A stretch of 64,000 nt of DNA from Dehalococcoidia bacterium (GTDB lineage: Bacteria; Chloroflexota; Dehalococcoidia; Lucifugimonadales; UBA826): contig JAPYSB010000005.1 in the NCBI GenBank assembly GCA_029936675.1, forward strand, positions 76,104 to 140,103, given 5' to 3'. The notes below the pieces were generated by a model. It saw only the letters and a list, made by a program, of their open reading frames with translations. It was not told the DNA's origin and searched no databases. Both the position numbers and the translations under genes were made by a program. How positions within the stretch are numbered: the first letter of the stretch is position 1; every line of letters begins with the position of its first letter. This document shows positions 51,538 through 59,946 of the stretch, in pieces.

Positions 51538-51987
51538 TTATCCAGGCAGCGGTCTAAATCCTTCTGCATCCCCAATCCAGACTTCTCCACCGTCAAAATG
51601 CTCCTTTTTCCAGATAGGAACTATTTGTTTTATTCTATCTACTGAATACTGGCTGGCTTGATAAGCAGATGCTCTGTGTGGGGACCCAACTGACACTATT
51701 AGGCTAGATTCCCCTATATCTACTCGGCCAACCCTGTGGGCTATGACTACAGATACGTCCCATTTATCACACATTTCTTTAGCGACGTCGTTGAGTTTGG
51801 CTTTGGCCATTGGAAGGTATGCTTCATACTCGAGGAACAAAACTTTTCTTCCACCTGTGTGATCCCTGGTTATCCCATTGAAAACTACAACAGCACCGTT
51901 GCGATCTTCAATGACCTCTGCTGATAATTCTTCAATGTTCAACTCATTTTGGGTTATGAATGTTTCGTAGCTAATCTTCTTAGACAA
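51538..51987 (-). CDS. moaE: Molybdopterin synthase catalytic subunit
   Basis: This 149-residue protein inserts sulfur into precursor Z to form molybdopterin, with MoaD as sulfur donor. Markers are GAVVVFNGITRDHTGGRKVLFLEYEAY near residue 31, VVIAHRVGRVDIGESSLIVSV near residue 80 with conserved His and Arg, and VPIWKKEHFDGGEVWIG near residue 124 with the catalytic Lys. It begins 17 bases after the newly recognised moaD gene. Confidence 0.95.
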   Translation of the reverse strand: MSKKISYETFITQNELNIEELSAEVIEDRNGAVVVFNGITRDHTGGRKVLFLEYEAYLPMAKAKLNDVAKEMCDKWDVSVVIAHRVGRVDIGESSLIVSVGSPHRASAYQASQYSVDRIKQIVPIWKKEHFDGGEVWIGDAEGFRPLPG

Positions 51988-52004
51988 ACTGGCTCCTGGT
52001 TGAT

Positions 52005-52250
52005 TTATCCACCGCTCACAGGGGGTATCAGCGCCACAATATCTCCTGCAAGCAGCACCTGGTCGTGTGTTTGATACTCTTCATTCACCGCTGCAACCAT
52101 TCTTTCAGGGGAGCATTTTATTCCTATATTTGCTTCTAAAACACGAGCAACAAGATCAGCCAATGTACTTTCTTTAGGCAATGCAAATGTTTCTGTATTT
52201 TTCCCACATTGTTCTCTGTAGGATGCGAAATAAAGTACTTTAATTTTCAG
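52005..52250 (-). CDS. moaD: Molybdopterin synthase sulfur-carrier subunit (CTG start, absent from ORF track)
   Basis: On the minus strand an 81-codon frame encodes a ubiquitin-like MoaD: LKIKVLYFASYREQCG at the start, TLADLVARVLEANIG, MVAAVNEEY, and the diagnostic C-terminus LIPPVSGG, whose last Gly is thiocarboxylated. There is no ATG, GTG or TTG at the proper position, and an in-frame TGA lies just upstream. A CTG preceded by CGGAG seven bases away is therefore the most likely start. That is why the track missed it. It lies directly upstream of moaE on the same strand, so the two form the usual moaDE operon. A sequence error at the start is an alternative. Confidence 0.88.
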   Translation of the reverse strand: MKIKVLYFASYREQCGKNTETFALPKESTLADLVARVLEANIGIKCSPERMVAAVNEEYQTHDQVLLAGDIVALIPPVSGG

Positions 52251-52285
52251 TTTGAAGCTCCGAAAGAGTCACTATTCGCCTCTGC

Positions 52286-53035
52286 TTAATAAGTAAATGC
52301 CCCGCCATTTACATGTATTGTTTGCCCGGTGATGAAGTTGTTTTCAGGCGATACCAAAAAATCTACTGCCGAGGCTATCTCAACTGGATATCCGAGTCGG
52401 CCAACAGGTATGTTTGTAACGACCGGTGTCGGATTGCTTCCGGATGCATCGGAAGTGTCAAACGCACCTGGGACTATGTGGTTGACCAATATGTTATTTG
52501 CTGCAAGTTCGATTGATAAGGCTCGTGTTAACCCTATTGCTCCCATTTTCGAGGCACAGACGTGTCCCCATCCATCCTTTCCTTTAAATGAATTCAAGCC
52601 AGATACATTTATTATCCTTCCCCAATCAGCTTCTATCATTCCTGGTATAGCTGCTCGGCTACAGTAAAAAGGGCCATCAAGGTTTACGGATAAAACCCTA
52701 CGCCATTCCTCGGTTGTCATTTGGGAAGTAAACTGATCTTCTCTGAGCCCTGCGTTATTTACCAGTATGGTGACGTTTCCTAATGTTCCTTCAATTTTTT
52801 CAAACATTGACTTCACTTCACTCTCTGATCCAACGTTTCCCAACACCGCAACGGCCTGTCCACCATTGTCTGTAATTTCTTTCTCCACTGACTTGGCTTC
52901 TGATTCGTTTGTTCTGGCATTTACTGCCACTGCAGCACCCAAAGAGGCTAATCGTAACGCAGTTGCTCTTCCTATATTCCGGCCGGAACCGGTTACTAAA
53001 GCCACCTTCCCGTTTAACGATTGACTATTCTGCAT
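52286..53035 (-). CDS. Short-chain dehydrogenase/reductase with altered catalytic Tyr
   Basis: The 249-residue protein is a classical SDR by length and by the cofactor loop TGSGRNIGRATALRLASLG near residue 15, ILVNNAG near residue 90, NVSGLNSFKG with the Ser near residue 143, and FITGQTIHVNGG at the end. The YxxxK motif reads VCASK (GHVCASKMG), so the catalytic Tyr is replaced by Val, with a His just before it. Activity may be changed or lost. It overlaps the ketopantoate-reductase-like gene by 11 bases. Confidence 0.85.
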   Translation of the reverse strand: MQNSQSLNGKVALVTGSGRNIGRATALRLASLGAAVAVNARTNESEAKSVEKEITDNGGQAVAVLGNVGSESEVKSMFEKIEGTLGNVTILVNNAGLREDQFTSQMTTEEWRRVLSVNLDGPFYCSRAAIPGMIEADWGRIINVSGLNSFKGKDGWGHVCASKMGAIGLTRALSIELAANNILVNHIVPGAFDTSDASGSNPTPVVTNIPVGRLGYPVEIASAVDFLVSPENNFITGQTIHVNGGAFTY

Positions 53036-54086
53036 AATATGTCCTTACAATATTTGAAACTCTATGTATATTATCCATACCCACTTCAAATTCTCCTAAT
53101 TCCACTCCCTTAAGTATTTGGGTAACAGCGTCACTATAAGGAGTTGGTATTCCTATCTCCTTACCCTTTTCTGAAACCATACCGTTTAGGTATTCGATTT
53201 CTGTTTTTCGGCCCTTAATAACATCTTGGGCCAAAGAGGGACGACCCGGCACCTCAGGAGGGTTGCCTTGGAGAACTTTGTCGAGTTCTTCATTGCCTTC
53301 TGGTCCAGCTCCTTTCTCCATGTCTTCAAGGGAAAATTCACCCATCGGAGGTTTCACATTGTAGCCAAGCGCCCTGCCAACTTTCACAGTTTCGATGGCT
53401 AAGTGGAGTATTTGATTACGGGTTTCTTTGTTAGCCCTTACTTCATGGCTGAGAAGGCCTGTCATACCTGCTGTCGCATTGACCATGCAATTGGTTACCA
53501 TTTTGGACCAGCGTTGCCCCCATAAATCGTCTGTAACCAAAGTTTTCCCTGCAGGTGTGAAGAGGTCAGCTATTGTCTGAACTCTTTCGGTGATTTCTCC
53601 GTTCAATTCTCCCACCGTGAAACAGATTGGTTCTTTCTGTAGAGATTGGGAAACACTTCCGGTACGAGTTATGTGTGCGGGTTCATACATACCAGCAGAA
53701 ATCGTTGTTATACATCCGACGGTTCGATGAGCGCCTACAAGGGGAGCTATTAGTATTTCATTTATACTGTTTTGAGGACTCACCACCCAGGTATCTTCTT
53801 TCATGAAAGGTAGCATCGCGTTAACGGCATTTTCAGTGTCATAGGACTTTACTCCTATAATCACCATATCAAATTTATTCTCTATATTTGGGATTTCGTC
53901 GGTGTGTATAGCTTCGACTTTGACAATATATTCTCCCACTATGCCATCCAAGGTCAGTCCTTTTTCGTTCATGGTATCCACATGTTCTTTCCATGAATCT
54001 ATCATTAGTACATCATCGCCTTCGTTAGCCATAAAACCAGCTAATGTTCCTGCGATTGCTCCTACTCCAATGGCTGCCGTTTTCAT
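53025..54086 (-). CDS. Ketopantoate reductase family protein (PanE/ApbA-like)
   Basis: This 353-residue NADPH-dependent reductase starts MKTAAIGVGAIAGTLAGFMANEGDDVLMID with the GxGxxG loop. VIIGVKSYDTENA near residue 74 and KMVTNCMVNATAGMTG near residue 192, with the catalytic Lys, fit the family. It is longer than E. coli PanE (303 residues). Position in a presumed catabolic operon (SDR, crotonase) suggests a role in reducing another 2-oxo acid rather than pantothenate synthesis, but this is inference. Confidence 0.85.
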   Translation of the reverse strand: MKTAAIGVGAIAGTLAGFMANEGDDVLMIDSWKEHVDTMNEKGLTLDGIVGEYIVKVEAIHTDEIPNIENKFDMVIIGVKSYDTENAVNAMLPFMKEDTWVVSPQNSINEILIAPLVGAHRTVGCITTISAGMYEPAHITRTGSVSQSLQKEPICFTVGELNGEITERVQTIADLFTPAGKTLVTDDLWGQRWSKMVTNCMVNATAGMTGLLSHEVRANKETRNQILHLAIETVKVGRALGYNVKPPMGEFSLEDMEKGAGPEGNEELDKVLQGNPPEVPGRPSLAQDVIKGRKTEIEYLNGMVSEKGKEIGIPTPYSDAVTQILKGVELGEFEVGMDNIHRVSNIVRTYYAE

Positions 54087-54171
54087 ATCCTAATCTCCCT
54101 ACTCCAATTACGGTTCAACTTTATTTTGTTCTGATAATTCGACACACAACCAGCCATTTGTCTTTGTTGAT

Positions 54172-54939
54172 CTAAGCTTTTCTACCTTTGCGGTCTATAA
54201 AAGGTTTAAATCCTTCCAATACTGGTGTAGGTTCAAGTTCATTGGCTTGAGCATTCAACTCCTTTTGATAGGTGCTCTCCCAGTTTTCGCCTATATCTTC
54301 GATCAAAAGTTTTTTGATTCCTTGCACCATGCGAGCGTCGTTGCCCACAATCATTTTGGCCAGTTCGTTGGCTTTATCTAGGAGCTCAGTAGACTTAACC
54401 AGATGATTTATCAATCCTATTTGAAGACCCTCTTCGGCTTCTACAACCCGGGCCGTGAATAGCAATTCCTTGGCTTTAGGCCAACCTACTTGCATAGGTA
54501 AACTCCATGTTGAATTTACTCTTCCATATGCAGCTGCAAGAAATCTAAATTTTGTTCTTTCACACCCAATTCTTATATCCAAACTGGAAGCTAAAACAGC
54601 GCCTCCTCCGTAGGCCAAACCGTTAAGGGCTCCTATGGTTGGTTTTGTGCAGCTTCCAATATGCCAGGCATAAGTAGGTCTGTTAGGGTCTTGGTCAGGG
54701 GGATTGTCACTTTCGGCGTTTCTTGTCATCTCGTGGATATCTGCCCCCGCAGTGAACGCTCTGTCCCCAGCACCAGTGATTATTACTGCTTTAACCTCGT
54801 CATCCGACTCAACCTCTGTTATGGCTTGATCTAGTTCACGATACAGAGTCGTGCTGAGGGCATTCATTACCTCAGGCCTATTGAGGGTTATAGTGCCTAT
54901 TCCTTCAAATTTGTCATATAGGATTGTTTGGTAGGTCAA
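54172..54939 (-). CDS. Crotonase-family protein lacking both hydratase glutamates
   Basis: The 255-residue protein has the crotonase fold (ITLNRPEVMNAL, FTAGADIHEMTRN, IGALNGLAYGGGAVL). Both catalytic Glu positions are changed: GGGAVLAS instead of GGGCELAM, and FRFLAAAYGRV where the second Glu should be. It cannot be a standard enoyl-CoA hydratase; decarboxylase, isomerase or thioesterase chemistry is possible. The start is TTG with AAGGAG eight bases upstream. It precedes the ketopantoate-reductase-like and SDR genes on the same strand. Confidence 0.87.
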   Translation of the reverse strand: MTYQTILYDKFEGIGTITLNRPEVMNALSTTLYRELDQAITEVESDDEVKAVIITGAGDRAFTAGADIHEMTRNAESDNPPDQDPNRPTYAWHIGSCTKPTIGALNGLAYGGGAVLASSLDIRIGCERTKFRFLAAAYGRVNSTWSLPMQVGWPKAKELLFTARVVEAEEGLQIGLINHLVKSTELLDKANELAKMIVGNDARMVQGIKKLLIEDIGENWESTYQKELNAQANELEPTPVLEGFKPFIDRKGRKA

Positions 54940-55031
54940 TACTGGCTCCTTCTGGTTGATTGCTGGTGGTGAAAGAATTATAGGAAGCTTTTTTCCAAGG
55001 GGTCAAGAAATTGAATATAAGGTCTTGGCCA

Positions 55032-55325
55032 CTACCACTGATATACTTTCAAATTAATGCGGTCCTTTTCACTAAATGCTATCCCCTCCGATTTCAGCAG
55101 ATTTTTTTGCAAACCTGGTCCTCCTCCCTCTCTGTAACTTATTGCTCCATCTCGGTTCACTATTCTGTGCCATGGAATTTCTGTATTGGCTTGGAGATTG
55201 GAAAGGGCGTAACCCACCAACCTAGCATTATTGACACCGGAAAGTTGGGCAACCTTACCGTAGGTAGCCACCATTCCAAACGGGACCAGCCTAACTACCT
55301 CATAAATTTTTTCGAAAGTATCCAT
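55032..55325 (-). CDS. Alkyltransferase-like protein (ATL)
   Basis: This 97-residue protein has the DNA-binding domain of O6-alkylguanine-DNA alkyltransferases (YEVVRLVPFGMVATYGKVAQLSG, VGYALSNLQ). The active-site PCHR is PWHR (IPWHRIVN), so the acceptor Cys is Trp. Such ATL proteins bind alkylated guanines, flip them out and hand the lesion to nucleotide excision repair. The gene is divergent from the acetyl-CoA synthetase gene. Confidence 0.92.
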   Translation of the reverse strand: MDTFEKIYEVVRLVPFGMVATYGKVAQLSGVNNARLVGYALSNLQANTEIPWHRIVNRDGAISYREGGGPGLQKNLLKSEGIAFSEKDRINLKVYQW

Positions 55326-55461
55326 ATGAAATATCTCAAAATATTGTTCCTAATTAGCACTTCTAACATTTCTTTTCAGGACAATGATAGAAAGTTAGCA
55401 CTATAAACCATGATCCTGATAATATTCCCATTCTACACAAATGATTTATGAGGTTAGTTCT

Positions 55462-57219
55462 ATGGCAGAGGCAAATTTCAAACCTATAAAAAAAACTTCA
55501 GTGGAAAAAATGGAGGTTAAGCCTAATCTCGATCTTGAAGAATCGTATAAAGATTTTGATTGGGAATCCCTTTATAAGCAGTTGGACTGGTTGCCCGGAG
55601 GAGGGTTGAATAAAGCTCATGAAGCTATTGATCGACATGCTAATGGTGATAAACGAGACAAAATAGCTATGATTTGGGAAGGCAAAAACGGGGAGCGTGA
55701 AGATTACACGTTCGGTGATATGCAGCGCCTGACTAATAAATTTGCAAATATACTGCAAAGTCTTGGAATTCAAAAAGGTGACAGGGTATTTATATTTATG
55801 GATAGGCTTCCTGAGCTTTATATAGCCTTTTTTGGGGCTCTGAAGGCAGGTGCTGTTGTAGGACCTCTTTTTTCCGCTTTTGGCCCGGAACCAGTTAGAG
55901 ACAGGATGCAAGATAGTGGGGCTAAAGTGTTAGTCACCCAACCGGACTTGAGAAGAAAAATTGCTGAAATCATTCCTGAATTATTTGATCTCCAACACAT
56001 ATTGATAGTAAATAAAGATTCTAGGGATCCTGCTCCTATTGATCCACAGGATCTTTCTTATCATGAAGAAATGGATAAGGCATCTGAAGATTTCACCACA
56101 GTAGTTACAGGCCAATACGATTATTCGATAATGCATTACACCTCCGGAACTACGGGTAAACCGAAAGGTGCAGTGCATAGGCATCAAGCTGTAGTGCAGC
56201 AAATGGCCACCGGTCGATGGGCATTGGATCTGCATGACGATGACATTTATTGGTGCACAGCAGACCCGGGATGGGTGACCGGAACTTCATATGGGATGCT
56301 GGCGCCTTGGACGAATGGTGTAACTCAGTTGATTTACGAAGGAGGATTCAGCGCCAGTAGATGGTACGAACAGATACAAAAGCATAAAGTCACAGTTTGG
56401 TATACGGCCCCAACTGCCATTCGAATGCTTATGAAGGCGGGAGAAGAAGTTCCGACAAGGTTTGACCTCTCTTCTTTAAGATATATGTGCAGTGTCGGTG
56501 AACCGTTAAACCCTGAGGCGGTTGTGTGGGGTGATGACGTTTTCGGAATGCCTTTCCATGACAACTGGTGGCAAACAGAGACTGGGGCAATTATGTGTGC
56601 CAATTATCCAAGTATGGAAGTGAGGCCTGGATCTATGGGTAAACCTATACCTGGCGTTCAACTTGCCATAGTAGATGAAGATTTCAACGAGGTGCCAGAT
56701 GGAGAAGACGGGAATTTGGTCGTTAAACCCGGATGGCCGTCAATGTTTCATGGATATTGGAACAATGCTGAAATGTATAACTCCAGATTTAGAAAAGGGT
56801 GGTACATAACCGGCGACACCGCTAGGAAGGATTCTGACGGATATTTTTGGTTTGTTGGAAGGGCTGATGATGTAATAAATACAGCCGGCCATCTCGTGGG
56901 ACCTTTTGAAGTTGAAAGCGCTTTGATTGAACATCCAGCAGTGGCTGAGGCCGGTGTAATTGGGAAACCAGACGAAATTGCTATGGAGATAGTTAAGGCA
57001 TTTGTATCTCTTAAAGATGGGTATGAAGAATCCACCAAACTTAGAAATGAGATCATGCGGTTCGCCAGAGAGAAACTATCAACCGCAATAGCTCCTCGGG
57101 AAATAGATTTCATACCGTCACTGCCAAAAACTAGGAGCGGAAAGATCATGCGTCGACTTTTAAAGGCTCGCGAGCTGGGACTACCAGAAGGAGATACCTC
57201 AACCTTAGAAGATGATTAA
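55462..57219 (+). CDS. acsA: AMP-forming acetyl-CoA synthetase-like acyl-CoA ligase
   Basis: The ATG at 55462 with GAGG upstream is preferred to 55441, giving 585 residues. Adenylate-forming motifs are [21 protein letters not shown] near residue 225, [13 protein letters not shown] near residue 372, [26 protein letters not shown] near residue 445, and the C-terminal Lys in [12 protein letters not shown] near residue 562, which is acetylated in regulated homologs. It is shorter than typical Acs (about 650). It activates acetate or a related short acid; the tryptophan typical of acetate pockets (DNWWQTE) is present. Confidence 0.88.
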   Translation: MAEANFKPIKKTSVEKMEVKPNLDLEESYKDFDWESLYKQLDWLPGGGLNKAHEAIDRHANGDKRDKIAMIWEGKNGEREDYTFGDMQRLTNKFANILQSLGIQKGDRVFIFMDRLPELYIAFFGALKAGAVVGPLFSAFGPEPVRDRMQDSGAKVLVTQPDLRRKIAEIIPELFDLQHILIVNKDSRDPAPIDPQDLSYHEEMDKASEDFTTVVTGQYDYSIMHYTSGTTGKPKGAVHRHQAVVQQMATGRWALDLHDDDIYWCTADPGWVTGTSYGMLAPWTNGVTQLIYEGGFSASRWYEQIQKHKVTVWYTAPTAIRMLMKAGEEVPTRFDLSSLRYMCSVGEPLNPEAVVWGDDVFGMPFHDNWWQTETGAIMCANYPSMEVRPGSMGKPIPGVQLAIVDEDFNEVPDGEDGNLVVKPGWPSMFHGYWNNAEMYNSRFRKGWYITGDTARKDSDGYFWFVGRADDVINTAGHLVGPFEVESALIEHPAVAEAGVIGKPDEIAMEIVKAFVSLKDGYEESTKLRNEIMRFAREKLSTAIAPREIDFIPSLPKTRSGKIMRRLLKARELGLPEGDTSTLEDD

Positions 57220-57259
57220 TTTTATATCGACTGGTTAATTTAATTGGGAGTGTTGGATT

Positions 57260-58585
57260 TTGGATCTAGAAAGAATTAAATCTTTGGTTTGCGACGAAAT
57301 TGAAAGAAATGGGGATAAATTAATTTCCATTGCCAAAGAGATACTGAAAAACCCTGAGCCAGGATTTAAGGAATTTAAGACTGCAGAAATCGTTTCTCGG
57401 GAATTTGAAGCTTTTCAGATGCCCCATGAAAAAGGTTTAGCAATTACAGGCCTTAAATCTTCCTTGGATACTGGGACCCCTGGCCCAAACATAGCTGTCA
57501 TTGGTGAATTAGATTCACTTAAAGTACTGGGGCATCCATATGAGGATAAAGAAACTACAGCCGCGCACGCCTGCGGGCATCATTGTCAGATAGCCATGAT
57601 GTTGGGTGTCGCTGTCGGATTGAAGGCAGCTGGGGTGTTAGATGAATTGGCGGGGAAAATCACCTTTATGGCGGTGCCAGCCGAGGAGTATATTGAAGTC
57701 GAATATAGGGATGGCTTGAGGAGAAGTGGCGAAATAGAATTTTTGGGTGGTAAACCGGAATTTGTAAGACTCGGACATTTTGATGATGTTGATATGGCGA
57801 TGATGACTCATACCTCGGTGCCATCAAATAATTGCAAAATATCGTTTGGTGGAACTAACAATGGATTGGTTGCAAAATCGATCAAATTTTCAGGAGTTGC
57901 TTCTCATGCCGGAGGAGCACCTCATATGGGAGTCAATGCTCTAAATGCTGCTATGGTGGCTATGTCTGCTATACATGCCCAAAGGGAAACTTATAGGGAT
58001 CAAGATACGATAAGAATACATCCGATTATCACAAAAGGGGGAGTGGCTGTGAGTTCAGTGCCAGCCGATGTTCGGATGGAAACCTACGTTAGGGGCTCAT
58101 CAATAGAGGCGTTTTTATCTGCATCCGAAAAAGTTGATAGGGCTTTAAGGGCAGGTGCGATGGCTGTGGGAGGATCAGTGGACATTACAACTCTACCGGG
58201 ATACCTTCCTATTCAAAGTAACGAGACTTTTTTAGATCTTTATCAAGGGAATGCGGCTGAATTAGTTGGTTTTGAAAACCTAGGCCGACTTACCCATCGG
58301 ACTGGTTCAACTGACATGGGTGATATTTCTCAGCTAATGCCAGTGATACATCCATACGTTGAAGCCGCATCTGGTAACGGGCATGGTATTGACTACGTGA
58401 TAGAGGATTATCAGTTGGCAGTTCTTACTGGGGCAAAGGCAATGGCAATGACCGTTGTAGATCTATTGACCGAAGGGGCTTCTAATGCGTCTAAAATAGT
58501 GTCTGGGAATGAGCCTCCACTCACCAAATTTTCATACCTTTCCCTTTTGCGAAGCATGACTAAAGAAGAAAGTTTTAAAGAATAA
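57260..58585 (+). CDS. M20-family amidohydrolase, copy 1
   Basis: The 441-residue M20D-type metal-dependent amidohydrolase starts with TTG preceded by GGGAG. Metal-binding features are AHACGHHCQIAMMLGV near residue 95 and VPAEEYIEVEYRDGL near residue 135; ASHAGGAPHMGVNALNAAM near residue 212 is the dimerisation-domain signature. HACGHHCQ differs from the common HACGHDxH. It may hydrolyse N-acyl amino acids or related amides. The next gene is a close paralog, 22 bases downstream, and acsA precedes it by about 40 bases. Confidence 0.87.
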   Translation: MDLERIKSLVCDEIERNGDKLISIAKEILKNPEPGFKEFKTAEIVSREFEAFQMPHEKGLAITGLKSSLDTGTPGPNIAVIGELDSLKVLGHPYEDKETTAAHACGHHCQIAMMLGVAVGLKAAGVLDELAGKITFMAVPAEEYIEVEYRDGLRRSGEIEFLGGKPEFVRLGHFDDVDMAMMTHTSVPSNNCKISFGGTNNGLVAKSIKFSGVASHAGGAPHMGVNALNAAMVAMSAIHAQRETYRDQDTIRIHPIITKGGVAVSSVPADVRMETYVRGSSIEAFLSASEKVDRALRAGAMAVGGSVDITTLPGYLPIQSNETFLDLYQGNAAELVGFENLGRLTHRTGSTDMGDISQLMPVIHPYVEAASGNGHGIDYVIEDYQLAVLTGAKAMAMTVVDLLTEGASNASKIVSGNEPPLTKFSYLSLLRSMTKEESFKE

Positions 58586-58607
58586 TTGTGTATTAGAGAA
58601 AATAAAA

Positions 58608-59942
58608 ATGGATTCTAATTCCCTTAAATCGAAGTGTTGGAAGATTATTGATAGTCGTGCTGACTGGTTGGTAAATATATCGAAACATATCCTTCTAAAT
58701 CCTGAACCAGGCTTCCATGAGTTTGAAACATCCAAATTTGTGAGCCAAAAACTGCAGGAACTTGGCCTGCCGCACCAAAAAGGAATTGCACTGACGGGAA
58801 TAAAGGGAATTATAGATGGTGGATTGCCTGGACCAACTATTGCCATAATCGGAGAATTGGATTCTTTGAGGGTTGCAGGGCATTCACATGCTAATCCGGA
58901 AACCGACGCTGCCCATGCATGTGGCCATCATTGCCAAATTGGGATGATGCTGGGGGTTGTTGCTGCTTTCCAGGAAATTGCCAAGAATTCAAAAATCCCG
59001 GGTAAGTTGGCATTTATGGCTCTTCCTGCAGAGGAGTTTATTGATGTTGAGTATAGATATGGTCTCCATAAGGAAGGTCAAATTGAATTCATGTCTGGGA
59101 AACAAGAATTTTTGAATATGGGAGCATTTGACGATGTGGATATGGCTGTCATGGCACACACCTCCAAAATTGAAGAAGGAAAATTTTCAATTGGAGGCAC
59201 AAGTAATGGTCATGTGGTGAAATACGTGCGATTTATAGGTAAGGCTTCTCACGCCGGAGGCTCACCTCATGAGGGTATTAATGCCCTACAGGCTTCAATC
59301 GTTTCATTAAACGCTTTAAATACCCAAAGGGAGACCCTGAAAAATGAGGACACCATAAGGCTTCACGGTATTATGACCAAAGGGGGCGTTTCCGTTAGTT
59401 CAATACCTGCTGAAGTTAAATATGAAGGGAGAGTAAGAGGTGGCACAACTGAAGCAATTGCAGATGCTAATTTGAAAATGGACAGGTGTTTGAGAGCGGG
59501 TGCACTTGCCATAGGCTGTGAGCTGGAAATAATCACATTACCAGGATATATGCCAATCAAAAATAATCCTCAGATGTCCGGTATTTTTATTGGCAACGCT
59601 GCCTCTTTGGTAGGGGATAATCATGTGATCCAGAAATCCCCGACTCACAATTCCGGTGGCAGTACTGATATGGGCGATCTCAGTCAAATCATGCCTGTAA
59701 TTCATCCATACACAGGAGTCGCTACGGGCACTGGCCACGGGGATGACTATTTAGTGCAAGATTACACTCAAGGTGTGGTAAATCCAGCGAAGGCGCTCGT
59801 TGGAACGATAGTTGATTTGCTTTGCCGTGAAGACAATCCAGCAAATAAGATATTGAGTGAATTTCTGCCCGATTACTCAATCAAGTCATACCTCAAACTT
59901 CAAAGGTCGAGACTAACTGAAGAAATCTATAAACCTAAATAA
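58608..59942 (+). CDS. M20-family amidohydrolase, copy 2
   Basis: The 444-residue paralog shares long identical blocks with copy 1 (ILLNPEPGFHEFETSKFVSQ, HACGHHCQIGMMLGVV, LPAEEFIDVEYRYGLHKEG, ASHAGGSPHEGINALQAS), so they arose by tandem duplication. The shared motif set implies the same chemistry, while differences in the loops after residue 320 may change substrate range. It is convergent with the aminopeptidase gene, with only 4 bases between them. Confidence 0.87.
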   Translation: MDSNSLKSKCWKIIDSRADWLVNISKHILLNPEPGFHEFETSKFVSQKLQELGLPHQKGIALTGIKGIIDGGLPGPTIAIIGELDSLRVAGHSHANPETDAAHACGHHCQIGMMLGVVAAFQEIAKNSKIPGKLAFMALPAEEFIDVEYRYGLHKEGQIEFMSGKQEFLNMGAFDDVDMAVMAHTSKIEEGKFSIGGTSNGHVVKYVRFIGKASHAGGSPHEGINALQASIVSLNALNTQRETLKNEDTIRLHGIMTKGGVSVSSIPAEVKYEGRVRGGTTEAIADANLKMDRCLRAGALAIGCELEIITLPGYMPIKNNPQMSGIFIGNAASLVGDNHVIQKSPTHNSGGSTDMGDLSQIMPVIHPYTGVATGTGHGDDYLVQDYTQGVVNPAKALVGTIVDLLCREDNPANKILSEFLPDYSIKSYLKLQRSRLTEEIYKPK

Positions 59943-59946
59943 GGTT

